A stretch of 47,088 nt of DNA from Betaproteobacteria bacterium. GTDB lineage: Bacteria; Pseudomonadota; Gammaproteobacteria; Burkholderiales; Rhodocyclaceae. Position 1 is the first letter of the stretch. Each line of letters begins with the position of its first letter. A program made the position numbers and the translations under genes. The notes beneath the pieces are model-generated. The model made no database searches, was not told where the DNA came from, and saw nothing but the letters and a program-made list of their open reading frames with translations. This document shows positions 23,383-31,884 of the stretch, piece by piece. The stretch lies in NCBI GenBank assembly GCA_016208425.1, contig JACQYA010000017.1, forward strand, positions 1 to 47,088, in the 5' to 3' direction.

Positions 23383-25818
23383 TTAGGCGGTGGCTTCGAG
23401 AGCCAGGTATTCGAGCGGCGCTTCGCCCTTGACGGCGCGCGCCTCCCACGGATCTTGCTGGGCGTGTTCCTGCGACCGGGAAAAGCGCTGAGCCAGAGCC
23501 TTGCGGTCTTGCCCGTCGGCGACGACGCGCCCCTTGACGTAGGGCAGGCCGACACGCTCGATCCAGGCCGAGGAGCGCTCCATGTAATATCCCTCCTCGC
23601 GGTATAGCTGGAGGAAAGCCGAGGAATATTCGATGGCCTCGTCGTCGGTCTTCACCTTGCACAGGAGGTCGGTCGGCCGCACGCGCACGCCGCAGGTGCC
23701 ACCGACATGCACTTCCCAGCCCGAGTCGACACCGACCACGCCGCAGTCTTTGATCGTCGCCTCGGCGCAGTTGCGCGGGCAGCCGGAGACGCCCATCTTG
23801 AACTTGTGCGGCGTCCAGGCGCCCCAAAAATATTTTTCCATGCGGATGCCCAGACCGAGCGAATCCTGGGTGCCGAAGCGGCACAGACCCTTTCCGACGC
23901 AGGACTTCACGGAGCGCACGGCTTTGCCGTAGGCGTAACCGGAAACCAGTCCTTTGGCGTTCATATCGGCCCAGACCGCCGGCAGGTCTTCCTTCTTGAT
24001 GAACGGGATCGCCAGACGCTGGCCGCCGGTGATCTTGACCGGCACCCCGAAGCGTTCGGCGATGTCGGCAACGGCGCGCAGCTCGCCGGCGTTGGTCAGC
24101 CCGCCCCAGGTGCGCGGCACCACGGCGTAGGTGCCGTCCTGCTGGATGTTGGCGTGCACGCGCTCGTTATGCACGCGCGACTGCGGATCGTCGACCGCTT
24201 CGCCGGGCCAGGTGGCGACGAGATAGAAATTGAGCGCGGGACGGCACTTGGGGCATCCGTCCGGCGTTTTCCATTCCATGAATTTCATGGCTCCGGCGAT
24301 GGTTGTCAGGCGGTGCTCGCGGATCGCCTTGCGCACCTCGGCGTGGGTGAAGTCGGTGCAGCCGCAGACCGGCTTTTCTTCGGGCGCGGCGCTGTAGCTA
24401 CCGCCGAGCGTGAAAGCGAGAATCTGCTCGACCTTGCCGGTACACGAACCGCAGGAGGCCGAGGCCTTGGTATGGGCGCGCACCTCCTCGATGGTGAACA
24501 AGCCCTTCTCGGTGACGGCGCGAACGATCGTTCCCTTGGATACGCCGTTGCAGCCGCACACCTCGGTGTCGTCGGGCATCGAGGCGATGGCGACGCGGCC
24601 GGAGTGGCCGGAGTCGCCGCCGTGGCCGTGGCCGAAAAACAGCGTATCGCGCAGGCCGGCGATGTCGGTGTCGTCGCGCATCAGGTCGTAGTACCAGGTC
24701 TCGTTGGCGGTGTCGCCGTAGAGCAGCGCGCCGTGCAGGCGGTTGTCCTTGACCACCAGTTTCTTGTAGACGCCCTTGCACGGATCTTCGAGCACCAGCT
24801 CCTCGTAGCCGGGGCCGCCGACGATGTTTCCGGCAGAATAGAGATCGATGCCGGTGATCTTGAGCTTGGTCGCCTGAACCTGGTCGCGATAGCGCGCAAA
24901 GCCCGCCCCCGCCAGATGGTTGGCGCAGACCTTGGCCTGCTTGAACAGCGGCGCCACCAGGCCGTAGAGGTTGCCCTGGAACTCGACGCATTCCCCCACC
25001 GCGTAGACGCGCGGGTCGTAGGTCTGCATCGACTCGTTGACGACGATGCCGCGCGAGCAATGGATGCCCGACTGGCGCGCCAGCTCGATGTTCGGGCGGA
25101 TGCCGACGGCCATGACGACGAGGTCGGCCGGCAGCGTGGCGCCGTCGCGCAAACGCACCCCGGCCACCTTGTCGGAGCCGGTGATCCCCTGGGTTTCGGC
25201 GTTGAGCAGCACCGTGATGCCGCGCTCCTCGAGCGAGCGTTTGAGAAGCGCGGCGGCCGGCGCATCCATCTGGCGCTCCATCAGGCGATCCATCAGGTGC
25301 AGCACGGTCACCTCCATGCCGCGCCGCTGCAAGCCGTAGGCCGCTTCGAGGCCGAGCAGGCCGCCGCCGACGACGACCGCGCGCTTGCCCGGCCGCGCAT
25401 AGCGCAACATCACATCGACCTCGGCGATGTCGCGGAAGGAAACCACACCCGCCAGGTGGGTGCCCGGCGCGGCCAGCGGGATCGGCCGCGCGCCGGTGGC
25501 GAGGATCAGGCGGTCGTAATCGAGGATCGTGCCGTCGGCGCCGATCACCTGGCGGCGACCGCGGTTGAGCGCCACCGCCTTACGCCCGGCCAACAGCGCG
25601 ATGCCGTGCTTGGCGTACCACTCCGGCGTGTTGAGGAGCGTCTCCTCGAAGCGCTTTTCGCCGGAAAGCACCTGCGAGAGCAGGATGCGGTTGTAGTTGC
25701 CGTGCGGCTCTTCGCCGAACACGGTGATGTCGTATTTATCGGGTGCGATGGCGAGCAATTCCTCTATGACGCGCATGCCTGCCATCCCATTTCCGACCAA
25801 AATCAACTTTTCCTTCAT
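23383..25818 (-). CDS. nirB: Nitrite reductase (NADH) large subunit
   Basis: An 811-residue cytoplasmic flavo-siroheme enzyme reducing nitrite to ammonium with NADH. Domain order: FAD site LVGNGMAGMRVIEEL at the N-terminus, NADH site AVVVGGGLLGLEAAYG (about residue 150), a BFD-type [2Fe-2S] domain with C421-x-C423 and C456-x2-C459, then the sulfite/nitrite-reductase repeat and the siroheme-[4Fe-4S] ligands C640, C646, C680 and C684 (GCPRNCAE). Full length with no missing ligands. It starts at ATG 25818 with GGGAGAG upstream, and nirD follows. The 400-bp upstream region holds an FNR-like box, suggesting control by low oxygen. Confidence 0.97.
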   Translation of the reverse strand: MKEKLILVGNGMAGMRVIEELLAIAPDKYDITVFGEEPHGNYNRILLSQVLSGEKRFEETLLNTPEWYAKHGIALLAGRKAVALNRGRRQVIGADGTILDYDRLILATGARPIPLAAPGTHLAGVVSFRDIAEVDVMLRYARPGKRAVVVGGGLLGLEAAYGLQRRGMEVTVLHLMDRLMERQMDAPAAALLKRSLEERGITVLLNAETQGITGSDKVAGVRLRDGATLPADLVVMAVGIRPNIELARQSGIHCSRGIVVNESMQTYDPRVYAVGECVEFQGNLYGLVAPLFKQAKVCANHLAGAGFARYRDQVQATKLKITGIDLYSAGNIVGGPGYEELVLEDPCKGVYKKLVVKDNRLHGALLYGDTANETWYYDLMRDDTDIAGLRDTLFFGHGHGGDSGHSGRVAIASMPDDTEVCGCNGVSKGTIVRAVTEKGLFTIEEVRAHTKASASCGSCTGKVEQILAFTLGGSYSAAPEEKPVCGCTDFTHAEVRKAIREHRLTTIAGAMKFMEWKTPDGCPKCRPALNFYLVATWPGEAVDDPQSRVHNERVHANIQQDGTYAVVPRTWGGLTNAGELRAVADIAERFGVPVKITGGQRLAIPFIKKEDLPAVWADMNAKGLVSGYAYGKAVRSVKSCVGKGLCRFGTQDSLGLGIRMEKYFWGAWTPHKFKMGVSGCPRNCAEATIKDCGVVGVDSGWEVHVGGTCGVRVRPTDLLCKVKTDDEAIEYSSAFLQLYREEGYYMERSSAWIERVGLPYVKGRVVADGQDRKALAQRFSRSQEHAQQDPWEARAVKGEAPLEYLALEATA

Positions 25819-25983
25819 ATGGCTCTCCCTGGAAGTTCACACAAATCGTGCGACAGGGCATGTCGGGAGCGAACTTCGTGCCAACGCCAGGGCTGTCGGA
25901 TTAGGCTATTTAAATCAAACAGTTGACGCCACGTAGCGGATCATCATGCAGCTTGCCGCAAGCACAACGATGGTGAACGGAGG

Positions 25984-25996
25984 CACCAAAATGGTG
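25984..25996. promoter_or_regulatory. Short inverted repeat in the nirB upstream region
   Basis: CACCA-AAA-TGGTG is a perfect 5-bp inverted repeat around three A's, 15 bp closer to nirB than the FNR-like box. If FNR acts from about -41, this repeat overlaps the -10 region and could be a repressor site. Regulator not identified. Confidence 0.3.
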
Positions 25997-26010
25997 TATT
26001 TGTCATTTTT

Positions 26011-26024
26011 TTGATGTAGGTCAA
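26011..26024 (-). promoter_or_regulatory. FNR/Anr-type box upstream of nirBD
   Basis: TTGATGTAGGTCAA matches the FNR consensus TTGAT-N4-ATCAA at nine of ten positions and lies in an AT-rich patch. It is about 190 bp before the nirB ATG, so a class II promoter here implies a leader of roughly 150 nt. No good -10 is seen at the exact expected distance, so the promoter geometry is unproven. Confidence 0.55.
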
Positions 26025-26220
26025 AATTTCCGGGAGGATCGGGAAGGGCGTGCGGCGTTGGAGCCTTATTCCATTTACAGATCATTCGTGACACGAAGAC
26101 GAGCCGCAGGCAGTGCGGTAGCACGACAAGGCGAAGCCGACACTTCGACAAAGCCACAGATGGTTTGGAAATGGAATTATCCTTCGCGAGCCCGCCCCCG
26201 CCCCGGGGAAAGCGGCCCGA

Positions 26221-27342
26221 TCAAATTTCGCCGACGGCGAACAGGCGGCGATGTTCTTTCATGGCGTAGCGGTCGGTCATTCCGGCGATGTAGTCGGCGA
26301 CGCCGCGCGCCTGATCGCCCCCGCTCGCCGCCTGGTACTGCGGCGGCAGCAGGCGCGGTTCGGCGATGAAGGCGGAAAAGAGGTCGCCGATGATGCGTTG
26401 CGCCTTGTTGGTCATGCGCAACACCCGGTAGTGCCGGTACAGGTGCGTGCGCAGAAAACCCTTCATCTCGCGTTGCGCTTCGTGCATCCCGGGAGAAAAG
26501 GCGACCAGGGGCTGCGCCAGGCGCACTTCCGCGAGATCCCGTACCGGGTGGCGCCCGAGGTTGTCGGCCGTCGTGTCGATCAGGTCGCAGACCAGCGTGT
26601 TGATCATCCGGCGTATCGTCTCGTGGATCAGCCGGCGCCCGCCGAGGCCGGGATACGTTTGGCGAACCTCGGCGACGTGGCGCGCGAACAGCGTGACGTC
26701 GCCGAGCTGCTCCAGCGTGATCAGGCCGGAACGCAGCCCGTCGTCGACGTCGTGGTTGTTGTAGGCGATTTCGTCGGCCAGGTTGCAGACCTGCGCTTCG
26801 AGCGACGGTCGCGTGTGCGCGAGGAAACGCTCGCCCAGCTCGCCGAGCTGGCGGGCGTTCTCGGGAGAGCAGTGCTTGACGATACCCTCCCGCGTCTCGA
26901 AACAGAGGTTCAGCCCGTCGAACGCGGCGTAGCGGTCTTCGAGCAGATCAACCGTGCGCAAGCTCTGCAAATTGTGCTCGAAACCGCCGTGTTCGCGCAT
27001 ACAACGGTTCAGCGCGTCCTGTCCGGCGTGGCCGAAGGGGGTATGCCCCAGGTCGTGCGCGAGCGAAACCGCCTCGACCAGATCCTCGTTCAGGCGCATG
27101 GCACGGGCAATATTGCGCGCGATCTGCGCGACTTCGAGGCTGTGTGTCAGGCGGGTACGGAAAAGGTCGCCTTCGTGGTTCAGGAACACCTGGGTTTTGT
27201 ATTCGAGGCGGCGGAAGGCGGTCGAATGAATGATGCGGTCGCGGTCGCGCTGGAACTCGCCGCGCTTTGCCGGCCGCTCCTCGGCGACGCGGCGCCCGCG
27301 CGAATTGGCCTCGCAAACGGCGTAGGGCGCGAGTTCAGGCAT
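26221..27342 (-). CDS. dgt: dGTP triphosphohydrolase-like protein
   Basis: A 373-residue HD-domain enzyme that hydrolyses dNTPs to nucleosides and triphosphate, tuning deoxynucleotide pools. The metal ligands are visible: H67 in [13 protein letters not shown]96-D97 in [11 protein letters not shown], and D190 in [12 protein letters not shown]. Its length and missing insertions fit the shorter Dgt-like subgroup common in betaproteobacteria rather than E. coli Dgt. The start overlaps the aroB 3' end by 8 nt, so it is the last gene of aroK-aroB-dgt. The E. coli-type substrate preference for dGTP is not assured. Confidence 0.93.
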   Translation of the reverse strand: MPELAPYAVCEANSRGRRVAEERPAKRGEFQRDRDRIIHSTAFRRLEYKTQVFLNHEGDLFRTRLTHSLEVAQIARNIARAMRLNEDLVEAVSLAHDLGHTPFGHAGQDALNRCMREHGGFEHNLQSLRTVDLLEDRYAAFDGLNLCFETREGIVKHCSPENARQLGELGERFLAHTRPSLEAQVCNLADEIAYNNHDVDDGLRSGLITLEQLGDVTLFARHVAEVRQTYPGLGGRRLIHETIRRMINTLVCDLIDTTADNLGRHPVRDLAEVRLAQPLVAFSPGMHEAQREMKGFLRTHLYRHYRVLRMTNKAQRIIGDLFSAFIAEPRLLPPQYQAASGGDQARGVADYIAGMTDRYAMKEHRRLFAVGEI

Positions 27343-28423
27343 CGGCGGAACGGGCCGCGATGGCCTCGGCGATCTCCGCTTGCGGCGCGGCGTCGCTCAC
27401 CACGGCGCGGCCGACCTGCCGGAACAGCACGAGACGCAGCTTGCCGTCCCGCACCTTCTTGTCGTGCTGCATCAGATCCAGATAGGTTTCGACCGGCAGG
27501 CGCGGCCCCTTGACCGGCAAACCGGCGCGCAGGAACAATCGCTCGATGCGCGCGACATCGGCGGCGCCGATCCAGCCGAGCTGGCGCGACAGTTCGGCGG
27601 CCATCATCGTCCCCGCTGCGATGGCTTCGCCGTGCAGCCATTCCCCGTACCCCATGCCGGTCTCGATGGCGTGGCCGAAGGTATGGCCGAGGTTGAGCAG
27701 CGCGCGCTCGCCGTTTTCGTGTTCGTCGGCGATGACGACTTCCGCCTTGTTCTGGCACGAGCGGGTGATGGCGTAAGCCAGCGCCCCGGGGTCGCGCGCC
27801 AGCAGCTTTTCCAGGTTGCCCTCCAGCCAGTCGAGGAAGGGCAGGTCGCGGATCAGGCCGTACTTGATGACTTCCGCCAGACCGGCGCACAGCTCTTTGT
27901 CCGGCAGGGTGTTCAGGGTATCGGTGTCGGCCAGCACCAGTTTCGGCTGGTAAAAGGCGCCGATCATGTTCTTGCCGAGCGGATGGTTGATCGCCGTTTT
28001 GCCGCCGACCGAGGAATCGACCTGCGAGAGCAAAGTGGTCGGCACCTGGATGAAGGGCATCCCGCGCTGGTAACAGGCGGCGGCGAACCCGGTCATGTCG
28101 CCGACCACGCCTCCGCCCAGCGCGATCAGCGTCGTCGAACGCTCGCAGCGGCGTTCGAGCAGCACGTCGAAGATCGAGTTGAGCGTCGGCCAGTCCTTGT
28201 ACTTCTCGCCGTCCGGCAGAACGATCTCGATGACCTCGACGCCGGATTTGCGCAGCGGGCCGGCAAACGGCTCCAGATACAACGGCGCGACGACCGTGTT
28301 GGTGACGATGGCGACCCTCGGTTGCCGCAAGAAGGGGAGGATGAGTTCGCTCTGGCGCAACAGGCCCCGGGCGATGTGGATCGGATACGGGCGATCGGCC
28401 AAAGCGACGGTCAGTGTTTGCAT
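27335..28423 (-). CDS. aroB: 3-dehydroquinate synthase
   Basis: The second step of the shikimate pathway: converts DAHP to 3-dehydroquinate, NAD- and metal-dependent, in the cytoplasm. It is 362 residues from [14 protein letters not shown]; this start (28423) lies 13 nt inside the end of aroK. NAD-binding [13 protein letters not shown], the substrate-site [13 protein letters not shown] and the metal ligands in LAEVIKYG and [12 protein letters not shown] are all present. Full length. The 3' end overlaps dgt by 8 nt. Confidence 0.97.
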   Translation of the reverse strand: MQTLTVALADRPYPIHIARGLLRQSELILPFLRQPRVAIVTNTVVAPLYLEPFAGPLRKSGVEVIEIVLPDGEKYKDWPTLNSIFDVLLERRCERSTTLIALGGGVVGDMTGFAAACYQRGMPFIQVPTTLLSQVDSSVGGKTAINHPLGKNMIGAFYQPKLVLADTDTLNTLPDKELCAGLAEVIKYGLIRDLPFLDWLEGNLEKLLARDPGALAYAITRSCQNKAEVVIADEHENGERALLNLGHTFGHAIETGMGYGEWLHGEAIAAGTMMAAELSRQLGWIGAADVARIERLFLRAGLPVKGPRLPVETYLDLMQHDKKVRDGKLRLVLFRQVGRAVVSDAAPQAEIAEAIAARSADA

Positions 28424-28941
28424 CGTTTGTCGATTTCCTTCAGTAGCCATTGCAAAACTCCTTGTGTGTTCATCCGCCTGCCGTCGATCACCAGATCCGC
28501 GACCTCCCGGTAGAGCGGGTCGCGTTGCGCGTACAGCCCGTGCAACCGCGCCAGCGGGTCGGCGACCTGAAGCAGCGGCCTGTTGCGGTCGTTGCGAATT
28601 CTTTCGTACAAGCCTTCCGGCGGCACGTTGATGTAGACCACCATGCCGTTCGCCTTGAGCCGGGCGCGGTTGCCCGGGTCGAGAACGACACCGCCGCCGG
28701 TGGCCAAAACCAGGTCATCGCGCTGCGTCAGCTCGGCGATGACTTGCGCCTCGCGCCGGCGAAAACCCTCTTCCCCCTCGATTTCGAAGATGGTCGGTAT
28801 GTTGACCCCGGTGCGCGCTTCGATTTCGTGGTCCGAATCGATAAAGGCCAAGCCCAGCCGCCGGGCCAGAACCCGTCCGACCGTCGTCTTGCCGGCGCCC
28901 ATCAGCCCGACGAGAAATACGTTGCGGCACCCCCGTTTCAC
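28411..28941 (-). CDS. aroK: Shikimate kinase
   Basis: Phosphorylates shikimate with ATP. It has 176 residues. Walker A is GLMGAGKTT (12-20), the shikimate-binding FIDSDHEIE follows at about 33-41, LATGGGVVL is the second substrate loop, and RNRPLL holds the lid arginine. It overlaps aroB by 13 nt, so aroK-aroB-dgt are translated as a coupled set. The upstream epimerase gene on the same strand ends 30 nt before it. In many betaproteobacteria pilQ precedes aroK; here sugar genes do. Confidence 0.96.
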   Translation of the reverse strand: MKRGCRNVFLVGLMGAGKTTVGRVLARRLGLAFIDSDHEIEARTGVNIPTIFEIEGEEGFRRREAQVIAELTQRDDLVLATGGGVVLDPGNRARLKANGMVVYINVPPEGLYERIRNDRNRPLLQVADPLARLHGLYAQRDPLYREVADLVIDGRRMNTQGVLQWLLKEIDKRCKH

Positions 28942-28971
28942 CTGCTTCCCCGCAATCTAAAGCCGGCCGGA

Positions 28972-29994
28972 TCAAGAGACCGTTCTGGAATCGGGGAAAA
29001 ACCCGAAATACCAGGCGACAAAGCGCGAGATGCCTTCATCGACCGGCGTGGTCGGCGAGAAACCGACCCATTCGGCCAGGCGCCCGGTATCGGCGTAGGT
29101 GGCCGGCACGTCGCCGTCCTGCATCGGCAGGAAGCGCTTTTCCGCCGTCCGGCCGAGCGCCTTTTCCAGCGTAGCGATAAAGTCCATCAACGGCATCGGC
29201 TGGTTGTTGCCGATGTTGAAAACCCGGAAGGGAACCTTGCCGGTTCCGGGGTCGGGTTGGAGCGGATCAAAATCGGGGTTGGGCGTCGCCGGCTTGTCGA
29301 GCACGCGGATCACGCCTTCCGCGATGTCGTCGATATAGGTGAAGTCCCTGAGCATCTGGCCGTGGTTGAAGACGTCGATCGGCTCGCCGCGCAGTATTTT
29401 CTCGGTAAACCCCCAGTAAGCCATATCCGGCCGACCCCACGGGCCGTAGACGGTGAAAAAGCGCAGCCCGGTGACCGGAAAGCCGTAGAGATGGCTGTAG
29501 GCATGGGCCATCACTTCGTTGGACTTCTTCGTCGCCGCATACAGGCTGACCGGATGGTCGACCGGGTCGCTCTCGGCGAAGGGCATCTTGGCGTTGCCGC
29601 CGTACACGCTCGAACTGCCGGCGAACACCAGATGCTCGACCGCGCCGTGGCGGCAGCCTTCGAGGATATTGACGAAGCCGAGCAAGTTCGAGTGCGCGTA
29701 GGCGAGCGGATTGATCAGCGAGTAACGCACGCCGGCCTGCGCCGCCAGATGTACCACGCGGGCGAACCGCTCGCCGGCGAACAGCGCGGCCATGCCGCTT
29801 TCGTCGGCAACGTCCAGGCGAACAAAACGGAATCCGGGCGATCCCGCGAGGCGCGCCAGACGCGCCTCCTTGAGCGGGACAGAATAGTAGTCGTTCAGGT
29901 TGTCGATGCCGACCACCTCGTCTCCCCGCGCCAGCAGTCGCTCGCAAACATGCATGCCGATAAAACCGGCGGCTCCGGTGACCAGTACTTTCAC
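28972..29994 (-). CDS. NAD-dependent epimerase, UDP-glucuronate 4-epimerase type
   Basis: A 340-residue short-chain dehydrogenase/reductase-family sugar epimerase. NAD motif GAAGFIG (7-13), DNLNDYYSVPLKEARL typical of UDP-glucuronate 4-epimerases (CapI/LpsL group), AGSSSVYG with the catalytic Ser/Thr, and the Tyr-x3-Lys pair in YAATKKSNE. LRFFTVYGPWGRPDMA is also characteristic of this subgroup. It likely converts UDP-glucuronate to UDP-galacturonate for LPS or capsule. The ATG overlaps the stop of the upstream glycosyltransferase gene by 4 nt, so both probably act on the same surface polysaccharide. Substrate inferred, not shown. Confidence 0.85.
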   Translation of the reverse strand: MKVLVTGAAGFIGMHVCERLLARGDEVVGIDNLNDYYSVPLKEARLARLAGSPGFRFVRLDVADESGMAALFAGERFARVVHLAAQAGVRYSLINPLAYAHSNLLGFVNILEGCRHGAVEHLVFAGSSSVYGGNAKMPFAESDPVDHPVSLYAATKKSNEVMAHAYSHLYGFPVTGLRFFTVYGPWGRPDMAYWGFTEKILRGEPIDVFNHGQMLRDFTYIDDIAEGVIRVLDKPATPNPDFDPLQPDPGTGKVPFRVFNIGNNQPMPLMDFIATLEKALGRTAEKRFLPMQDGDVPATYADTGRLAEWVGFSPTTPVDEGISRFVAWYFGFFPDSRTVS

Positions 29995-30773
29995 AGGCGT
30001 ATCTCCGTATTCTGCAATTCAACCATCTTCGCGTATTTGCTGAAGCTGTTGAAGCAACCAATCAAAATGTGGATGAAACCGGGCAGGCCGTCGAGAAAGC
30101 CGCGCCGCAGCACGTAAAATTTCAGGAAGCGAACAAGCGGGCTGAGCCAGACTTGGCTCGCCGCACCGCGCTTGCCGGAATTGAAGGCGGCCTCGGCGGC
30201 CAGCGTCGTGTAGCGGTTCTGTTTGCTCAAATAGGCGCCCAGCGTTTCGGCCGAGTCGTGCAGCAGATCGCCGCGCAGGACGCCAACGGTGGCCGTGTCC
30301 CCCGCCCCGCCGACGATCACCTTTTCGTGCACCGCGTCGTCCGACCAGCGCGCCCGGCGACGGTCGAACAATCGCAGGCTCCAGTCGGGATAACCCTCGC
30401 CGTGACGCAAGTAGCGCCCGAGAAAACGGTTGCGGCGGGGAAAGCGGTACGCGGTGTGTTGCGGTTCGCGCAAAGCCGCGTCAATGCTGGCTTGCAGCTC
30501 GGGGGTCAACCGCTCGTCGGCGTCCAGGCAGAGCACCCAGTCGTGCGCCGCCTGCTCCACCGCAAACTGCTTCTGCGGGCCGAATCCCAGCCAGGTTTGC
30601 CGGACGACCTTGGCGCCGAATTCCCGCGCCAGCGCGACGGTCGCATCGGTGCTGCCCGAATCGACGAGCACGATCTCGTCGGCGAAACGGGCGCTCTCCA
30701 GGCAGGCACGCAACTGGCTCGCCGCATTCAGCGCGATGACGACGAGAGAAAACCGGGATCTGGGGGCGGGCAT
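29991..30773 (-). CDS. Family 2 glycosyltransferase (LPS core type, WaaE/KdtX-like)
   Basis: A 260-residue GT-A fold enzyme. FSLVVIALNAASQLRACLES opens the nucleotide-sugar domain, VDSGSTDAT and the metal-site CLDADERL follow, and the C-terminal part (SPLVRFLKFYVLRRGFLDG) is the hydrophobic amphipathic region usual for LPS-core beta-1,4-glucosyltransferases. It probably adds a sugar to the inner core on the cytoplasmic face. ATG 30773 is chosen because the family begins there; in-frame sequence further upstream (to 30887) is low-complexity Arg/Pro/Asp read from the 9-bp repeat tract and is not credible protein. It is divergent from waaC. Confidence 0.87.
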   Translation of the reverse strand: MPAPRSRFSLVVIALNAASQLRACLESARFADEIVLVDSGSTDATVALAREFGAKVVRQTWLGFGPQKQFAVEQAAHDWVLCLDADERLTPELQASIDAALREPQHTAYRFPRRNRFLGRYLRHGEGYPDWSLRLFDRRRARWSDDAVHEKVIVGGAGDTATVGVLRGDLLHDSAETLGAYLSKQNRYTTLAAEAAFNSGKRGAASQVWLSPLVRFLKFYVLRRGFLDGLPGFIHILIGCFNSFSKYAKMVELQNTEIRL

Positions 30774-30820
30774 TGGGGCGTCTGGGTGGTTTCTGGTCGG
30801 CTTCAAACATTCGTCGGCAA

Positions 30821-30865
30821 TTGGCCGATCTGGTCGATTTGGTGGATCTGGCCGGTCTGGCCGGT
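30821..30865. repeat. Five 9-bp degenerate tandem repeats between glycosyltransferase gene and waaC
   Basis: TTGGCCGAT, CTGGTCGAT, TTGGTGGAT, CTGGCCGGT and CTGGCCGGT follow one another without gaps. The last two are identical. The tract lies in the divergent intergenic region, 22 bp before a consensus -10 for waaC and 48 bp before the glycosyltransferase start. Copy number could vary by slippage. Confidence 0.8.
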
Positions 30866-30886
30866 CTCGTGACCCGGGCGATCTCA

Positions 30887-30892
30887 TATAAT
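30887..30892 (+). promoter_or_regulatory. Candidate -10 box for waaC
   Basis: TATAAT, a perfect -10, 35 nt before the waaC ATG. The corresponding -35 (about 30864-30869, GTCTCG) is poor and abuts the 9-bp repeats, so an activator bound there might be needed. Confidence 0.5.
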
Positions 30893-30893
30893 C

Positions 30894-30913
30894 GGCGTTT
30901 TGCGGCGAACGCC
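30894..30913 (+). promoter_or_regulatory. Hairpin in the waaC 5' leader
   Basis: GGCGTT (30894-30899) and AACGCC (30908-30913) form a perfect 6-bp stem around an 8-nt loop, directly after the -10 box and before TATTTTA. It would lie at or near the 5' end of the waaC mRNA and might stabilise it. Too weak for a terminator. Confidence 0.35.
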
Positions 30914-30927
30914 TATTTTACCTGCCG

Positions 30928-31884
30928 ATGCGCATTCTTTTGGTCAAAACCTCGTCGCTCGGCGATGTGATCCACAACCTCCCGGTGGTCGGCGATCTGC
31001 TGCGCTCCTTTCCCGACGCCGAAATCGACTGGTGCGTCGAAGAAGCCTTCGCCGATATTCCGCGCCTGCATCCGGGCGTGCGCGAGGTTTTCCCGGTCGC
31101 CATCCGGCGCTGGCGAAAAAATCTCATGCGGCGAAATACCTGGCATGAAATCGGCGAGTTTCGTAGAGCGCTGGACGGGAGACGCTACGATGTCGTTCTC
31201 GATACCCAGGGTCTATTGAAAAGCGCCTTGATCGCCTGGCAAGCGCGGGGGGTGCGCTGCGGCTACGCGGCCGAAGCGGCGCGCGAGCCGTTTGCGGCGC
31301 GCTTCTACGACTTCACCTTCGTCATCCCGCGCAATGTCCACGCGGTGCAACGCTGCCGCTGGCTGGCCGCCGCAGCATTGGATTATCCGGTCGATCTGCC
31401 GCTCGACTACGGAATTGCCGCGCCCGACATTGCCGGCGACCGACTGCCCGACGGACGCTACGCCGTGCTGTTTTCGGCTACCAGCCGCGACGACAAGCTG
31501 TGGCCGGAAAAGCGCTGGAGCGAGCTGGCGGCGGCGCTCCTCGAACGCGGCGTGCGGCCGGTATTACCGGGGGGCAGCGCGCCGGAAAGGCGGCGCGCGG
31601 AAAGAATTGCGGCCGGCGCTCCCGGCGCGGTGCTCGCCCCGCCCTCGAATCTGCGGGAAATGGCGGCTCTGATCGGGCGTGCCGCTTTGGTTGTCGGCGT
31701 CGATACCGGGCTGGCGCATCTGGCGGCGGCCTTGCGCGTGCCGGTGATCGCGCTTTATGTGGCGACCGACCCGGCGCTGACCGGCGTCTACGGCGCGGGT
31801 TTCGTGCGCAATCTGGGCGCGGCCGGCCGGCCGCCGGCCGTCACCGACGTTCTGATCGTTGCCGAACTGGCTCTGCGGCGGTGA
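30928..31884 (+). CDS. waaC: Lipopolysaccharide heptosyltransferase I
   Basis: Transfers the first L-glycero-D-manno-heptose to Kdo of the LPS inner core. It has 318 residues, GT family 9. MRILLVKTSSLGDVIHNLPV is the typical N-terminus with the acceptor-site loop. LFSATSRDDKLWPEKRW and VVGVDTGLAHLAAAL form the ADP-heptose site, matching WaaC rather than WaaF. The final GTGA overlaps the waaA start, so core heptosylation and Kdo transfer are expressed together. Confidence 0.95.
   Translation: MRILLVKTSSLGDVIHNLPVVGDLLRSFPDAEIDWCVEEAFADIPRLHPGVREVFPVAIRRWRKNLMRRNTWHEIGEFRRALDGRRYDVVLDTQGLLKSALIAWQARGVRCGYAAEAAREPFAARFYDFTFVIPRNVHAVQRCRWLAAAALDYPVDLPLDYGIAAPDIAGDRLPDGRYAVLFSATSRDDKLWPEKRWSELAAALLERGVRPVLPGGSAPERRRAERIAAGAPGAVLAPPSNLREMAALIGRAALVVGVDTGLAHLAAALRVPVIALYVATDPALTGVYGAGFVRNLGAAGRPPAVTDVLIVAELALRR

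Larger units (their letters stand above)
25819..26220. other. Long non-coding region upstream of nirB
   Basis: About 400 bp between the dgt 3' end and the nirB start. It holds an FNR-like box (26011-26024) and a short inverted repeat CACCA-AAA-TGGTG (25984-25996) closer to nirB. Weak open frames occur on both strands but none has a Shine-Dalgarno or family resemblance. The half next to dgt (26050-26220) is GC-rich and shows no convincing terminator. Confidence 0.6.

Noticed and set aside
23707-25926. A 739-codon open frame on the + strand opposite nirB
   Set aside because: It is antisense to a fully conserved nirB with all cofactor ligands; in GC-rich DNA such mirror frames are expected. No Shine-Dalgarno or family resemblance.
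25915-26157. An 80-codon leftward frame with a hydrophobic tail in the nirB upstream region
   Set aside because: The tail could be a TM peptide, but there is no Shine-Dalgarno, the frame runs through the FNR-like box, and the expected transcript would start inside it.
30774-30887. N-terminal extension of the glycosyltransferase
   Set aside because: It is Arg/Pro/Asp low-complexity generated by the 9-bp repeat tract on the opposite reading; the glycosyltransferase fold starts at 30773.
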